A stretch of DNA of 64,000 nt from Streptomyces sp. HNM0575 (GTDB lineage Bacteria > Actinomycetota > Actinomycetes > Streptomycetales > Streptomycetaceae), in the NCBI RefSeq assembly GCF_012726265.1, contig NZ_JAASAG010000006.1, positions 310,001-374,000 of the forward strand. The letters run 5' to 3'. Shown one piece after another: positions 26,623 to 35,327 of the stretch. Within the stretch, counting starts at the first letter, position 1. Every line of letters starts with the position of its first letter. Below the pieces are notes generated by a model. That model had not been told where the DNA came from. It saw nothing but the letters and a program-made list of their open reading frames with translations, and did no database searches. A program made the position numbers and the translations under genes.

Positions 26623-28005
26623 GTGACAGCACCTCTCGGCCGCGCCCCCCTTTCGACCGGGGAGCTCACCGATGAGCAGTACGGGCAGGTCATCAGACCC
26701 GATGACGACGAGTACGAAACAGCGCGCACGGTGTATCCGGGCGCGGTGGACCGCAGGCCCGCCGTCATCCTGCGCCCCGGGAACGCCACGCAGGTGGCGC
26801 AGGGCCTGGCGCTGGCACGAGAGACCGGACTCGAGCTGGCCGTGCGCAGCGGCGGGCACAGCTGGCACGGCGTCTGCGAGGGCGGCATCGTCCTGGACCT
26901 GAGCAGGATGCGCGCCATCGAGATCGACGCCGAGGCCCGTACGGCGTGGGCCGAACCCGGCATCACCGCGGGCGAGTTCACCGACGCCGCCGGGGAGCAC
27001 GGGCTCGCGACCGGATTCGGCGACGGCCGCCTGGTCGGGGTCGGCGGCATCGCCCTGGGCGGCGGCATCGGCTTCCTGTCCCGCAAGCACGGGATGACCA
27101 TCGACTCGCTGCTGGCCGCGGAGATCGTCACGGCGGACGGCGAGCTGCTGTCGGTGGACGAGCACAGCCACCCCGACCTCTTCTGGGCCATCCGCGGCGG
27201 CGGCGGCAACTTCGGCGTGGTGACCCGCTTCAAGTTCAGGCTGCACGAACTCGACGGCGTGTACGGCGGAATCATGGTGCTCCCGGTCGACCCCGGGATC
27301 CTGGAGGCGTTCATCGCCGAGGCCGAGGCCGCCCCCGAGGAGCTCTCCACGATCGTCAACGTGTGGACGGCGCCCCCGTTCCCGTTCGTGCCCGAGGAGC
27401 ACCACGGCAAGCCGATCATTCTCGCGGTGCTGTGCTACGCCGGTCCCGCCGACGAGGGCGAGAAGGTCGTCGACCGGTTCCGGGCGATCGCGACGCCGCT
27501 GGCCGACATGGTGCAGGCCATGCCGTACGCCGGGATGTTCCCGCCCGGGGACCCCTTGGAGCACCCCCTCACCATCGAGCGCAACATGTTCATCGACCGG
27601 GTCGACCGTGCCGCGGCCGAGACCATCCTGGAGCACATCACCGCTTCGGGCGCGATGATCGCCGGGGCCCAACTGCGGGTGCTGGGCGGTGCCCTGGCAC
27701 GTGTCCCGTCCGATGCCACGGCCTTCGCCCACCGGCAGAGCAAGATCATGGCCCTGCTGTCCGCCGTCTACGGCGACAAGGCCGAGGCCGACGTGCACGC
27801 GACGTGGATCGACGGCTTCAGGGCCGCCCTGAAGCAGTCCGACTCCGGCATCTACGCCGGCTTCGTGGCGACCGCGGACCAGCAGGAGATCCGGGAGGCG
27901 CTCTACCCCGGGGACACCGGGGCACGGCTCGCGCAGATCAAGGCGAAGTACGACCCGGAGAACCTCTTCCGCTCCAACCACAACATCCTGCCCGCCACGT
28001 CGTAG
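26623..28005 (+). CDS. BBE-type flavin oxidase 2 (AknOx/GilR-like superfamily)
   Basis: A 460-residue FAD-linked oxidase with PCMH fold. His79 in RSGGHSWHG is the covalent FAD ligand; the region that carries the second (Cys) ligand in bicovalent enzymes reads GLATGFGDGRLVGVGG and has no Cys, so single attachment is expected. GGNFGVVTRFKF and the BBE-domain C-terminus YDPENLFRSNHNILP are typical. GTG 26623 has AAGGAG 7 nt upstream. No signal peptide. It precedes O-methyltransferase 2 and the sugar genes, so it could oxidise the trideoxysugar (rhodinose to aculose/cinerulose type chemistry) or the aglycone. Confidence 0.9.
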   Translation: MTAPLGRAPLSTGELTDEQYGQVIRPDDDEYETARTVYPGAVDRRPAVILRPGNATQVAQGLALARETGLELAVRSGGHSWHGVCEGGIVLDLSRMRAIEIDAEARTAWAEPGITAGEFTDAAGEHGLATGFGDGRLVGVGGIALGGGIGFLSRKHGMTIDSLLAAEIVTADGELLSVDEHSHPDLFWAIRGGGGNFGVVTRFKFRLHELDGVYGGIMVLPVDPGILEAFIAEAEAAPEELSTIVNVWTAPPFPFVPEEHHGKPIILAVLCYAGPADEGEKVVDRFRAIATPLADMVQAMPYAGMFPPGDPLEHPLTIERNMFIDRVDRAAAETILEHITASGAMIAGAQLRVLGGALARVPSDATAFAHRQSKIMALLSAVYGDKAEADVHATWIDGFRAALKQSDSGIYAGFVATADQQEIREALYPGDTGARLAQIKAKYDPENLFRSNHNILPATS

Positions 28006-28017
28006 GCGACGACTGCC

Positions 28018-28053
28018 GAGAGGGGGGCGCCGGTTGTCCGGCGCCCCCCTCTC
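28018..28053 (+). terminator. Very strong 16-bp hairpin after BBE oxidase 2
   Basis: GAGAGGGGGGCGCCGG (28018-28033) pairs perfectly with 28038-28053 around a TTGT tetraloop, 12 bp after the oxidase stop. There is no T-run. It should cause termination or strong mRNA end protection, reducing read-through into the methyltransferase and sugar genes. Confidence 0.85.
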
Positions 28054-28105
28054 GCATGCCCGCACACCGACGGCCCGCGGACCATGCCCCCTTGGAGGAC
28101 AGCTC

Positions 28106-29188
28106 ATGACACAGGAATCGACGACCGCGGCCGCCGCGGCGCACGACGAAGGCCGGGCGGCGGCGATCGACGACCGCGGGTACCTGATGCAACTCGTGTT
28201 CGGGAGCCTGGCGGCGCACACGGTGCGCGCGGCCATCGAGTTGAGGATCGTCGAGCTGATCGGCGGCAAGGAGAGGTCCGCCGCCGAAGTGGCCGCGGAG
28301 GCCGGCACCGACCCGCAGGCCACACTCCGGCTGCTGCGCGCCCTGGCCGCCCTGCGCCTCCTTGAGGAGTCCGCGCCGGGCGCCTTCTCGGTGACGTCCG
28401 CCGGAGCCCTCCTCGACCCGGGCACCCCGGGCTCGATGGCCTCCATGGTCGCCTCCTCCACGTTCATGGAGCGGATCATGCAGCCCGGCTGGGACCACCT
28501 GGCGGACAGCGTCCGCACCGGCGACACCTCGTTCGAGAAGGTCTTCGGCAAGGACTTCTTCAGCCACCTCAAGGACCACCCGGAACGCTCCGCGGGCTTC
28601 AACGAGGCGATGAGCCAGGCGACTCGGGGCACCGCCGCGGTGCTGCCGGGCGCCTTCGACTTCGGCCGCCTCGGCACGGTCGCCGACATCGGCGGCGGCG
28701 ACGGCACGCTGCTCGCCGGCGTCCTGCGGGAGCACCCCTCCCTCAACGGCATCCTCTACGACACCGAGGAGGGCCTGGCCCAGGCCCCGGAGACCCTGCG
28801 GCGCGACGGTCTGGCGGACCGCTGCTCCCTGGTGCCGGGGGACTTCTTCGAGTCCGTGCCCGAAGGCGCCGGCGCCTACCTGATCAAGAGCATCCTTCAC
28901 GACTGGCCGGACGACCTGTGCGTCACGATCCTCGGCCACTGCCGCGAGGTCCTCCCGGCGGACGGACGCGTACTGATCGTGGAGCCCGTCCTGTCCGAGG
29001 CGGTCGACCCGCAGTCCGTGGGGCTCTACCTCGGCGATCTCAACATGCTCGTCAACTGGGGCGGCAGGGAGCGCACTCGCTCCGAGTTCGAGGAGGTGTG
29101 CGGCCGGGCGGGACTCGCGGTCGAGTCGGTGACACGGCTCGGCGGACCCGGCGGGCTGTTCTGCCTCATCGAGGCCAGGGCCGCCTGA
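28106..29188 (+). CDS. SAM-dependent O-methyltransferase 2
   Basis: A 360-residue methyltransferase of the same fold as the one at 24934: winged-helix dimerisation domain (about 25-120), SAM motif VADIGGGDGTLLAGVL, and KSILHDWPDDLCVTIL with a His in the position of the family's catalytic base. ATG 28106 follows GGAGGA at 6 nt; earlier in-frame starts fall in the hairpin. The stop codon lies within a perfect 18-bp tandem duplication. Two such genes suggest two methoxy groups, or one methyltransferase-fold enzyme recruited for hydroxylation as in RdmB. Confidence 0.9.
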   Translation: MTQESTTAAAAAHDEGRAAAIDDRGYLMQLVFGSLAAHTVRAAIELRIVELIGGKERSAAEVAAEAGTDPQATLRLLRALAALRLLEESAPGAFSVTSAGALLDPGTPGSMASMVASSTFMERIMQPGWDHLADSVRTGDTSFEKVFGKDFFSHLKDHPERSAGFNEAMSQATRGTAAVLPGAFDFGRLGTVADIGGGDGTLLAGVLREHPSLNGILYDTEEGLAQAPETLRRDGLADRCSLVPGDFFESVPEGAGAYLIKSILHDWPDDLCVTILGHCREVLPADGRVLIVEPVLSEAVDPQSVGLYLGDLNMLVNWGGRERTRSEFEEVCGRAGLAVESVTRLGGPGGLFCLIEARAA

Positions 29189-29209
29189 CGCGCCAGGGCC
29201 GCCTGACGC
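29174..29209. repeat. Perfect 18-bp tandem duplication across a stop codon
   Basis: GCCAGGGCCGCCTGACGC occurs at 29174-29191 and again at 29192-29209, with no mismatch. The unit contains the TGA of O-methyltransferase 2. A perfect copy implies a recent slippage event. Confidence 0.9.
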
Positions 29210-29297
29210 GGCGGTGCCGCGTGCCGCTGCCGGGCGACGTCGCGCGGCGCGCCGCGCCCGTACAGCGCACGAACCAACGAACCGAGAGGACCTCTCG

Positions 29298-30365
29298 ATG
29301 AAGGCTCTGGTGCTCGCAGGCGGGTCCGGTACCCGCCTGCGCCCCTTCAGTTACTCGATGCCCAAGCAGCTCATCCCCATCGCGAACACGCCCGTCCTCG
29401 TGCACGTACTGAAGGGCGTCCGGGATCTGGGGGTGACCGACGTCGGCGTCATCGTCGGCAACCGCGGGCCCGAGATCGAGGCCGTGCTCGGCGACGGATC
29501 CCGGTTCGGCCTGCGGATCACCTGCATCCCACAGGACGTGCCGGGCGGGCTGGCCCACACCGTGTCCCTCGCACGCGGCTTCCTCGGCGACGACGACTTC
29601 GTGATGTACCTGGGCGACAACATGCTGCCCGACGGGGTCGTCGGCATCGCCGAGGAGTTCGCCAGGCACCGCCCCGCCGCCCAGGTCGTCGTGTGCAAGG
29701 TGCCCGACCCCCGCTCCTTCGGGGTCGCCGAACTCGGCCCCGGCGGCGAGGTGTTGCGGCTGGTGGAGAAGCCCGAGCAGCCGCGCAGCGACTTGGCGCT
29801 GATCGGCGTGTACTTCTTCACGTCCGCCATCCACGAGGCGGTGGCGGCCATCGAGCCCAGCGCCCGCGGCGAGCTGGAGATAACCGACGCCGTCCAGTGG
29901 CTGGTCTCCTCCGGCGCGGACGTACGGGCCGGCCGGTACGACGGCTACTGGAAGGACACCGGACAGGTCGAGGACGTACTGGAGTGCAACAGCCGTCTCC
30001 TGGACGGTCTGAGCCGGCGCGTGGACGGCCGGGTCGACACCGGCAGCGTCCTCGTGGGCAAGGTCGTCGTCGAGGAGGGGGCGCGCGTACTGCGGTCCCG
30101 CATCGAGGGCCCGGTGATCATCGGCGCCGGCACCGTCGTGGAGGAGAGCCATATCGGCCCGTACACCTCGATCGGGCGGGACTGCCTGGTGACCGGCAGC
30201 CGGCTGGAGGGCTCGATCGCCCTGGACGAGGCTTCGGTGACCGGCGTGCACGGCCTGCGCGACTCGCTGATCGGCCGCGCCGCCTCCGTCGGCACCACCG
30301 TCCGCGGAACCGACCATCACTGCCTGGTCGTCGGGGACCACACCCGAGTGGAGGTCGCGGCATGA
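29298..30365 (+). CDS. Glucose-1-phosphate thymidylyltransferase, long form
   Basis: A 355-residue nucleotidyltransferase (StrD/LanG/UrdG group) that makes TDP-glucose, the first step of the deoxysugar pathway. GGSGTRLRPFSYSMPKQL at residues 8-25 is the NTP-binding signature, with GDNMLPDG and VEKPEQPRSD following. The C-terminal ~100 residues are a left-handed beta-helix hexapeptide domain (GPVIIGAGTVVEESHIG), typical of the antibiotic-cluster long form. ATG 29298 follows GAGAGGA. Its end overlaps the dehydratase start by ATGA. Confidence 0.95.
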   Translation: MKALVLAGGSGTRLRPFSYSMPKQLIPIANTPVLVHVLKGVRDLGVTDVGVIVGNRGPEIEAVLGDGSRFGLRITCIPQDVPGGLAHTVSLARGFLGDDDFVMYLGDNMLPDGVVGIAEEFARHRPAAQVVVCKVPDPRSFGVAELGPGGEVLRLVEKPEQPRSDLALIGVYFFTSAIHEAVAAIEPSARGELEITDAVQWLVSSGADVRAGRYDGYWKDTGQVEDVLECNSRLLDGLSRRVDGRVDTGSVLVGKVVVEEGARVLRSRIEGPVIIGAGTVVEESHIGPYTSIGRDCLVTGSRLEGSIALDEASVTGVHGLRDSLIGRAASVGTTVRGTDHHCLVVGDHTRVEVAA

Positions 30366-31345
30366 GGATCCTGGTCACCGGAGCGGCCGGCTTCATCGGC
30401 TCCAACTTCGTCCGCCGGCTGCTGGCCGACGAGTACACGTGCTGGGCGGGCGCCCAGGTCACCGCCCTGGACAAGCTGACCTACGCGGGCAACCGTGACA
30501 ACATCCCGGCCGCGCACGAGCGGTTGGTGTTCGTATGCGGCGACGTCTGCGACCGCGACCTGATGCGCCAGCTCGTGCCGGGCCACGACGCCGTGGTCCA
30601 CTTCGCGGCCGAGTCCCACGTCGACCGCTCCCTGGAGGGCGCGGGCGAGTTCTTCCGTACGAACGTGCTCGGCACCCAGACCGTGCTGGACGCCGTGCTG
30701 AACAGCGACGTGGAACGGGTCGTGCACGTCTCGACCGACGAGGTGTACGGCTCGATCGAGGAGGGCTCCTGGACCGAGGAGTGGCCGCTGGCGCCCAACA
30801 CCCCGTACGCCGCCTCGAAGGCCGGCTCGGACCTCGTCGCCCGTACGTACTGGCGCACGCACGGCGTTGACCTGTCCATCACGCGCTGCTCCAACAACTA
30901 CGGGCCGCATCAGCACCCCGAGAAGGTCATCCCGCTGTTCGTCACGAACCTGCTGGAGGGCCGCCAGGTCCCGCTCTACGGCGACGGGCGCAACGTCCGC
31001 GAGTGGCTGCACGTGGACGACCACTGCCGCGGCATCAACCTCGTGCTCAACCAGGGCCAGCCCGGCGAGATCTACAACATCGGCGGCGGCAACGGTTACA
31101 CGAACCTCGCACTGACCGAGAAGCTGCTCGAACTGACCGGCGCGGGCGAGGAGATGATCCGCCGCGTGCCGGACCGCAAGGCGCACGACCTGCGTTACTC
31201 GATCGACGAGTCCAAGATCCGCGAGCAGCTCGGCTATGCGCCGCTGACCGGCTTCGAGGAGGGCCTGGCCGAGACGGTCGCCTGGTACCGGGACAACCCC
31301 GACTGGTGGAAGGCCGTCAAGCACGGGATGAGCCGTGCGGTCTGA
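30362..31345 (+). CDS. TDP-glucose 4,6-dehydratase (RfbB/LanH type)
   Basis: A 327-residue extended SDR that forms TDP-4-keto-6-deoxyglucose using tightly bound NAD+. TGAAGFIGSNF (7-17), STDEVYGS, and the catalytic Tyr/Lys in PYAASKAGSD are present, plus SNNYGPHQHPEKVIPLF. Full length for the family. ATG 30362 overlaps the upstream stop, and its own 3' end overlaps the next gene by 11 bp, so five sugar genes are read as a tight series. Confidence 0.96.
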   Translation: MRILVTGAAGFIGSNFVRRLLADEYTCWAGAQVTALDKLTYAGNRDNIPAAHERLVFVCGDVCDRDLMRQLVPGHDAVVHFAAESHVDRSLEGAGEFFRTNVLGTQTVLDAVLNSDVERVVHVSTDEVYGSIEEGSWTEEWPLAPNTPYAASKAGSDLVARTYWRTHGVDLSITRCSNNYGPHQHPEKVIPLFVTNLLEGRQVPLYGDGRNVREWLHVDDHCRGINLVLNQGQPGEIYNIGGGNGYTNLALTEKLLELTGAGEEMIRRVPDRKAHDLRYSIDESKIREQLGYAPLTGFEEGLAETVAWYRDNPDWWKAVKHGMSRAV

Positions 31346-32447
31346 CGCCCGTCCGCTGGCCGGGCTCTCGGTCGTCGTGCTCGGCGGCTCCGGGTTCCTG
31401 GGCGGCCACATCGCCGCGGTCTTCTCCCAACTGGGCGCCCGGGTGCATGCGGTGTCGCGCACCGGCGGGCCCAGCACCGGCGGATCACCCTCCGGCGGGC
31501 CCCGCACCGACGGACCGCCCTCCGGCGAATCACCCACCGCCCGGCCCGGCCCCGCCCTGCACGCCGTGCCCGTACGACTGGATCTGCTCGCGGCGGCGCC
31601 GCAGGACATCGCCGCGCTGCTCGACTCGGCCGGCGCCGACGTGGTGGTCAATGCGGCCGGGCGGGCCTGGCGGGCCGGCGAGGAGGAGATGGCGGCGGGC
31701 AACGCCGAACTGGTCGAGCGTCTCGTCGCGGTTCTCGCCGAGCGGCCCGGTCCGCCGGTACGGCTCGTCCAGTTGGGCACCGTCCACGAGTACGGGGCGG
31801 GCGCACCGGACACCGCCACCGGTGAGGACCACCCGCCGGCCCCGGTCAGCGCCTACGGCCGCACCAAGTTGCTGGGAACCCGGGCAGTTCTGCGCGCGGC
31901 GTCCGAGCGGGGCGTGGACGGCGTGGTGCTGCGGCTCGCCAACGTGCTCGGTGCCGGAGTCCCGGAGGGCAGTCTCTTCGGACGTGTCGCGGCCCATCTC
32001 GGTGCGGCCGCGCGCGCCGTCGAACGCGGCGAGAGCGCCCCCGAGTTGCGGCTTCCGCCGCTGCGCGCGGCCCGCGACCTGGTGGACGCGGGCGACGCCG
32101 CCGCCGCGGTGCTGGCCGCGGCCACGGCACCGGGAGCGGCCGTGACGGGACGGGTGATCAACGTGGGCCGCGGCGAGGCCGTCCCGGTGCGCGGACTGAT
32201 CCAGCGCATGGTCTCGCTCAGCGGTCTGGACGTGCCGGTCGCCGAGACCTCCGAGGGCGCGCCCGCGCGCGCCGACGTCGCGCGGCAGCGGCTGGACATC
32301 GCTCGCGCCGCGCGGCTGCTCGACTGGCGGCCCCGCCGCCGGCTCGACGACTCCCTGCGCGATCTGCTCGCGCCCGTACTGCCGCCGGGGCACGCACCGA
32401 TCCGCGCCGCGGCCGGCGCACCGGACATGGAAGGGGACGCACTGTGA
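31335..32447 (+). CDS. NDP-hexose 4-ketoreductase (LanZ3/UrdZ3-like)
   Basis: A 370-residue NAD-dependent epimerase/dehydratase family reductase. Cofactor motif GGSGFLGGH (17-25) and catalytic SAYGRTK. In trideoxysugar pathways such enzymes set C-4 stereochemistry at the end (LanZ3 gives L-rhodinose); which epimer forms here cannot be read from sequence. Residues about 45-75 are a Gly/Pro/Ser insertion (GGPSTGGSPSGGPRTDGPP) from tandem DNA repeats, placed after the second beta strand. GTG 31335 lies inside the end of the dehydratase gene. Confidence 0.86.
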   Translation: MRSDARPLAGLSVVVLGGSGFLGGHIAAVFSQLGARVHAVSRTGGPSTGGSPSGGPRTDGPPSGESPTARPGPALHAVPVRLDLLAAAPQDIAALLDSAGADVVVNAAGRAWRAGEEEMAAGNAELVERLVAVLAERPGPPVRLVQLGTVHEYGAGAPDTATGEDHPPAPVSAYGRTKLLGTRAVLRAASERGVDGVVLRLANVLGAGVPEGSLFGRVAAHLGAAARAVERGESAPELRLPPLRAARDLVDAGDAAAAVLAAATAPGAAVTGRVINVGRGEAVPVRGLIQRMVSLSGLDVPVAETSEGAPARADVARQRLDIARAARLLDWRPRRRLDDSLRDLLAPVLPPGHAPIRAAAGAPDMEGDAL

Positions 32448-33748
32448 GCGACCGCAAGGAACCGGTACTCGACGAGGTCCGCAAGTACCACCGGGAGGCC
32501 TCCCCGGAGCGGGAGTTCATCCCCGGCACGACGGAGATCTGGCCGTCCGGCGCGGTGCTGGACGAGGAGGACCGTACGGCCCTGGTGGAGGCCGCGCTGG
32601 AGATGCGCATCGCCGCCGGCCGCAGCTGCCGCAAGTTCGAGTCCGCCTTCGCCCGGCGGCTCAAGCGCCGCAAGGCCCACCTCACCAACTCCGGTTCGTC
32701 GGCGAACCTGCTGGCCGTCTCGGCTCTCACCTCTCACCTGCTGGAGGAGGCGCAGCTGAAGCCGGGCGACGAGGTGATCACGGTGGCGGCGGGCTTCCCG
32801 ACCACCGTCAACCCGATCCTCCAGAACGGCCTCGTGCCCGTCTTCGTGGACGTGGACCTCACCACCTGCAACGCGACGGCCGACCGGGTCGCCGCCGCGA
32901 TCGGCCCGAAGACGCGTGCCGTCGTCCTCGCGCACGCGCTCGGCAACCCCTTCCCCGTCGCCGAGATCGCCCGACTCGCCGAGGAGCACGGCCTGTTCCT
33001 CATCGAGGACAACTGCGACGCGGTCGGATCGCTGTACGACGGGAAGCTCACCGGCACCTTCGGCGACATGACCACCGTCAGCTTCTATCCGGCCCACCAC
33101 CTCACCATGGGCGAGGGCGGCTGCGTACTGACCTCGAACCTGGCGCTGGCGCGGATCGTGGAGTCGCTGCGGGACTGGGGACGTGACTGCTGGTGCGAGC
33201 CCGGCGAGAGCGACAAGTGCCTCAAGCGGTTCACGTACCAGATGGGCACCCTGCCCGCCGGGTACGACCACAAGTACATCTTCTCCCACGTCGGTTACAA
33301 CCTGAAGGCGACCGACATCCAGGGGGCCCTGGGGCTGACCCAACTCGCCAAGCTGGACGGCTTCATCGAGGCCAGGAAGCGCAACTGGCGGCGGCTGCGG
33401 GACGGTCTGGACGGCGTACCGGGCCTGCTGCTCCCGGACGCCACACCGCGCTCCGACCCGAGCTGGTTCGGCTTCGTGCTCACGGTGGACCCCGAAGCGC
33501 CGTTCAGCCGTGCCGAGTTGGTCGCCTTCCTGGAGGACCGGAAGATCGGCACCCGCAGGCTGTTCGCCGGCAACCTGACCCGGCACCCCGCCTATATCGG
33601 CCGGCCGCACCGGATCGTGGGCGAGCTGACGAACAGCGACGTCATCACGGACCAGACCTTCTGGATCGGGGTCTATCCGGCGCTCACCGACGAGATGCTG
33701 GACTACGTCACCGCATCGATCAAGGAGTTCGTGGCCGCGCACGGCTGA
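32444..33748 (+). CDS. NDP-4-keto-6-deoxyhexose 3-dehydratase (LanQ/UrdQ/ColD-like)
   Basis: A 434-residue PLP/PMP-fold enzyme that removes the C-3 hydroxyl of the 4-ketosugar. The usual aminotransferase Lys is replaced: the motif reads SFYPAHHLTMGEGG with His, the hallmark of the E1/ColD deoxygenating class. Cys residues in DWGRDCWCEPGESDKC suggest an iron-sulfur site as in E1-type enzymes. GTG 32444 overlaps the previous stop. With the 2,3-dehydratase it implies loss of both C-2 and C-3 oxygens, hence a 2,3,6-trideoxysugar. Confidence 0.94.
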   Translation: MSDRKEPVLDEVRKYHREASPEREFIPGTTEIWPSGAVLDEEDRTALVEAALEMRIAAGRSCRKFESAFARRLKRRKAHLTNSGSSANLLAVSALTSHLLEEAQLKPGDEVITVAAGFPTTVNPILQNGLVPVFVDVDLTTCNATADRVAAAIGPKTRAVVLAHALGNPFPVAEIARLAEEHGLFLIEDNCDAVGSLYDGKLTGTFGDMTTVSFYPAHHLTMGEGGCVLTSNLALARIVESLRDWGRDCWCEPGESDKCLKRFTYQMGTLPAGYDHKYIFSHVGYNLKATDIQGALGLTQLAKLDGFIEARKRNWRRLRDGLDGVPGLLLPDATPRSDPSWFGFVLTVDPEAPFSRAELVAFLEDRKIGTRRLFAGNLTRHPAYIGRPHRIVGELTNSDVITDQTFWIGVYPALTDEMLDYVTASIKEFVAAHG

Positions 33749-33779
33749 GCCACCGGCACGGCTGAACCCAACGTGCCCC

Positions 33780-33872
33780 GGTCCCGGCCGACTTCGCGGA
33801 CCCCGCCGGCTTCACCGACTCGCGAACCCCGCCGAGACTCGCGAACCCCCGCCGACCTCACCCACGCGTCGT
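33780..33872. repeat. 18-20 bp tandem repeat before the 2,3-dehydratase
   Basis: Variants of GACTCGCGAACCCCGCCG recur about four times between 33788 and 33856. The block ends with CTCACCCACGCGTCGT (33857-33872), a 16-nt exact match to 7452-7467 in the ACP-KR spacer. No gene is supported in 33749-33917. Confidence 0.75.
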
Positions 33873-33917
33873 GCCCGGCCCTCGCGGTCCGGTGCCACCG
33901 GACCCAGGGAGTCCCTG

Positions 33918-35327
33918 ATGCCTTCTCCGTCCCCCCGTCCTCCGCTCAAGGCACGCGCGGACGTGCGTCTGCCGTCCCGCATCGCGCTGTCCGCGGCGGC
34001 CGCGGAAGGCGTACAGCTGCGCACCGGGGACTTCGCCGGGTGGCTGGCCGAGCGCGGCCGGGCCGGCGAGTTCCGCGTGGAGCGCATACCGTTCGCGGAG
34101 CTGGACGGCTGGTCGTTCGACGAGCGCACCGGGAACCTCGCGCACCGCAGCGGCCGCTTCTTCACCGTCGAGGGCCTGCACGTAACGGAGGAGGACGGGC
34201 CTTACGGGGACGGCCCGTACGCCGACTGGCACCAGCCCGTCATCCGGCAGCCCGAGGTGGGCGTACTGGGCATCCTCGTAAAGGAGTTCAACGGGGTGCT
34301 CCACTTCCTGATGCAGGCCAAGATGGAGCCGGGCAACCCGAACCTGCTCCAGCTCTCGCCCACGGTCCAGGCCACCCGCAGCAACTACACCAAGGTCCAC
34401 AAGGGCGCGGACGTGAAGTACATCGAGCACTTCGTAGGCCCGCGCCGCGGGCGCGTCATCGCCGACGTGCTCCAGTCCGAACACGGCTCGTGGTTCTACC
34501 GGAAGTCCAACCGCAACATGATCGTGGAAGCTTCCGGTGACGTGCCGCTGCTCGACGACTTCTGCTGGCTCACCCTCGGCCAGATCGGCGAACTGCTGCA
34601 CCGGGACAACGTCGTGAACATGGACTCGCGCACCGTGCTGTCCTGCCTGCCCCACCCCGGCACCGGATCCGGAGCCCTGCTCGGCGACATCGAGCTGCTC
34701 TCCTGGATCACCGGCGAACGCGCCCGGCACGATGTGCGGGCCGAGCGCGTGCCGCTCGCGAACCTTCCCGGGTGGAAGCGCGGCGAGCAGGCCGTCGAGC
34801 ACGAGGACGGCCGCTACTTCCGGGTGGTCGCGGTGTCCGTGCGGGCCGGCAACCGCGAGGTCACGAGCTGGACCCAGCCCCTCTTCGAACCCGTGGGCCG
34901 GGGCGTGACCGCCTTCCTCACCCGCGAGTTCGGGGGCGTGCAGCACGTCCTGGTGCACGCCCGCGTCGAGGGCGGCTTCCTCGACACCGTGGAGCTGGGC
35001 CCCACCGTGCAGTACACCCCGGAGAACTACGCCCACCTCGACGCGCCCCACCGGCCGCGCTTCCTCGACACGGTGCTGGGTGCGCGCGCGGACCGCATCC
35101 GCTACGAGGCCGTCCACTCCGAGGAGGGCGGACGCTTCCTCGACGCCGAGAGCCGCTACCTGATCGTCGACGCGGACGAGGCCGACGCACCGCAGCACCC
35201 GCCGCCCGGCTACGCCTGGGTCACCCCGGAACAGCTCACCTCCCTGGTACGGCACGGCCACTACCTCAACGTCCAGGGACGCACCCTGCTGGCGTGCCTC
35301 AACGCGACGGCGGTGACCGCCCGATGA
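33918..35327 (+). CDS. NDP-hexose 2,3-dehydratase (LanS/UrdS/EvaA type)
   Basis: A 469-residue protein made of two tandem copies of the NDP-hexose 2,3-dehydratase domain (about 40-235 and 255-465). Matching blocks are VGVLGILVKEFNGVLHFLMQ / GVTAFLTREFGGVQHVLVHA and LLQLSPTVQATRSNY / TVELGPTVQYTPENY. It removes the C-2 hydroxyl from TDP-4-keto-6-deoxyglucose, giving an unstable 3,4-diketosugar used by the 3-ketoreductase encoded next. ATG 33918 is the first start before the first domain. Overlaps the next gene by ATGA. Confidence 0.95.
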   Translation: MPSPSPRPPLKARADVRLPSRIALSAAAAEGVQLRTGDFAGWLAERGRAGEFRVERIPFAELDGWSFDERTGNLAHRSGRFFTVEGLHVTEEDGPYGDGPYADWHQPVIRQPEVGVLGILVKEFNGVLHFLMQAKMEPGNPNLLQLSPTVQATRSNYTKVHKGADVKYIEHFVGPRRGRVIADVLQSEHGSWFYRKSNRNMIVEASGDVPLLDDFCWLTLGQIGELLHRDNVVNMDSRTVLSCLPHPGTGSGALLGDIELLSWITGERARHDVRAERVPLANLPGWKRGEQAVEHEDGRYFRVVAVSVRAGNREVTSWTQPLFEPVGRGVTAFLTREFGGVQHVLVHARVEGGFLDTVELGPTVQYTPENYAHLDAPHRPRFLDTVLGARADRIRYEAVHSEEGGRFLDAESRYLIVDADEADAPQHPPPGYAWVTPEQLTSLVRHGHYLNVQGRTLLACLNATAVTAR

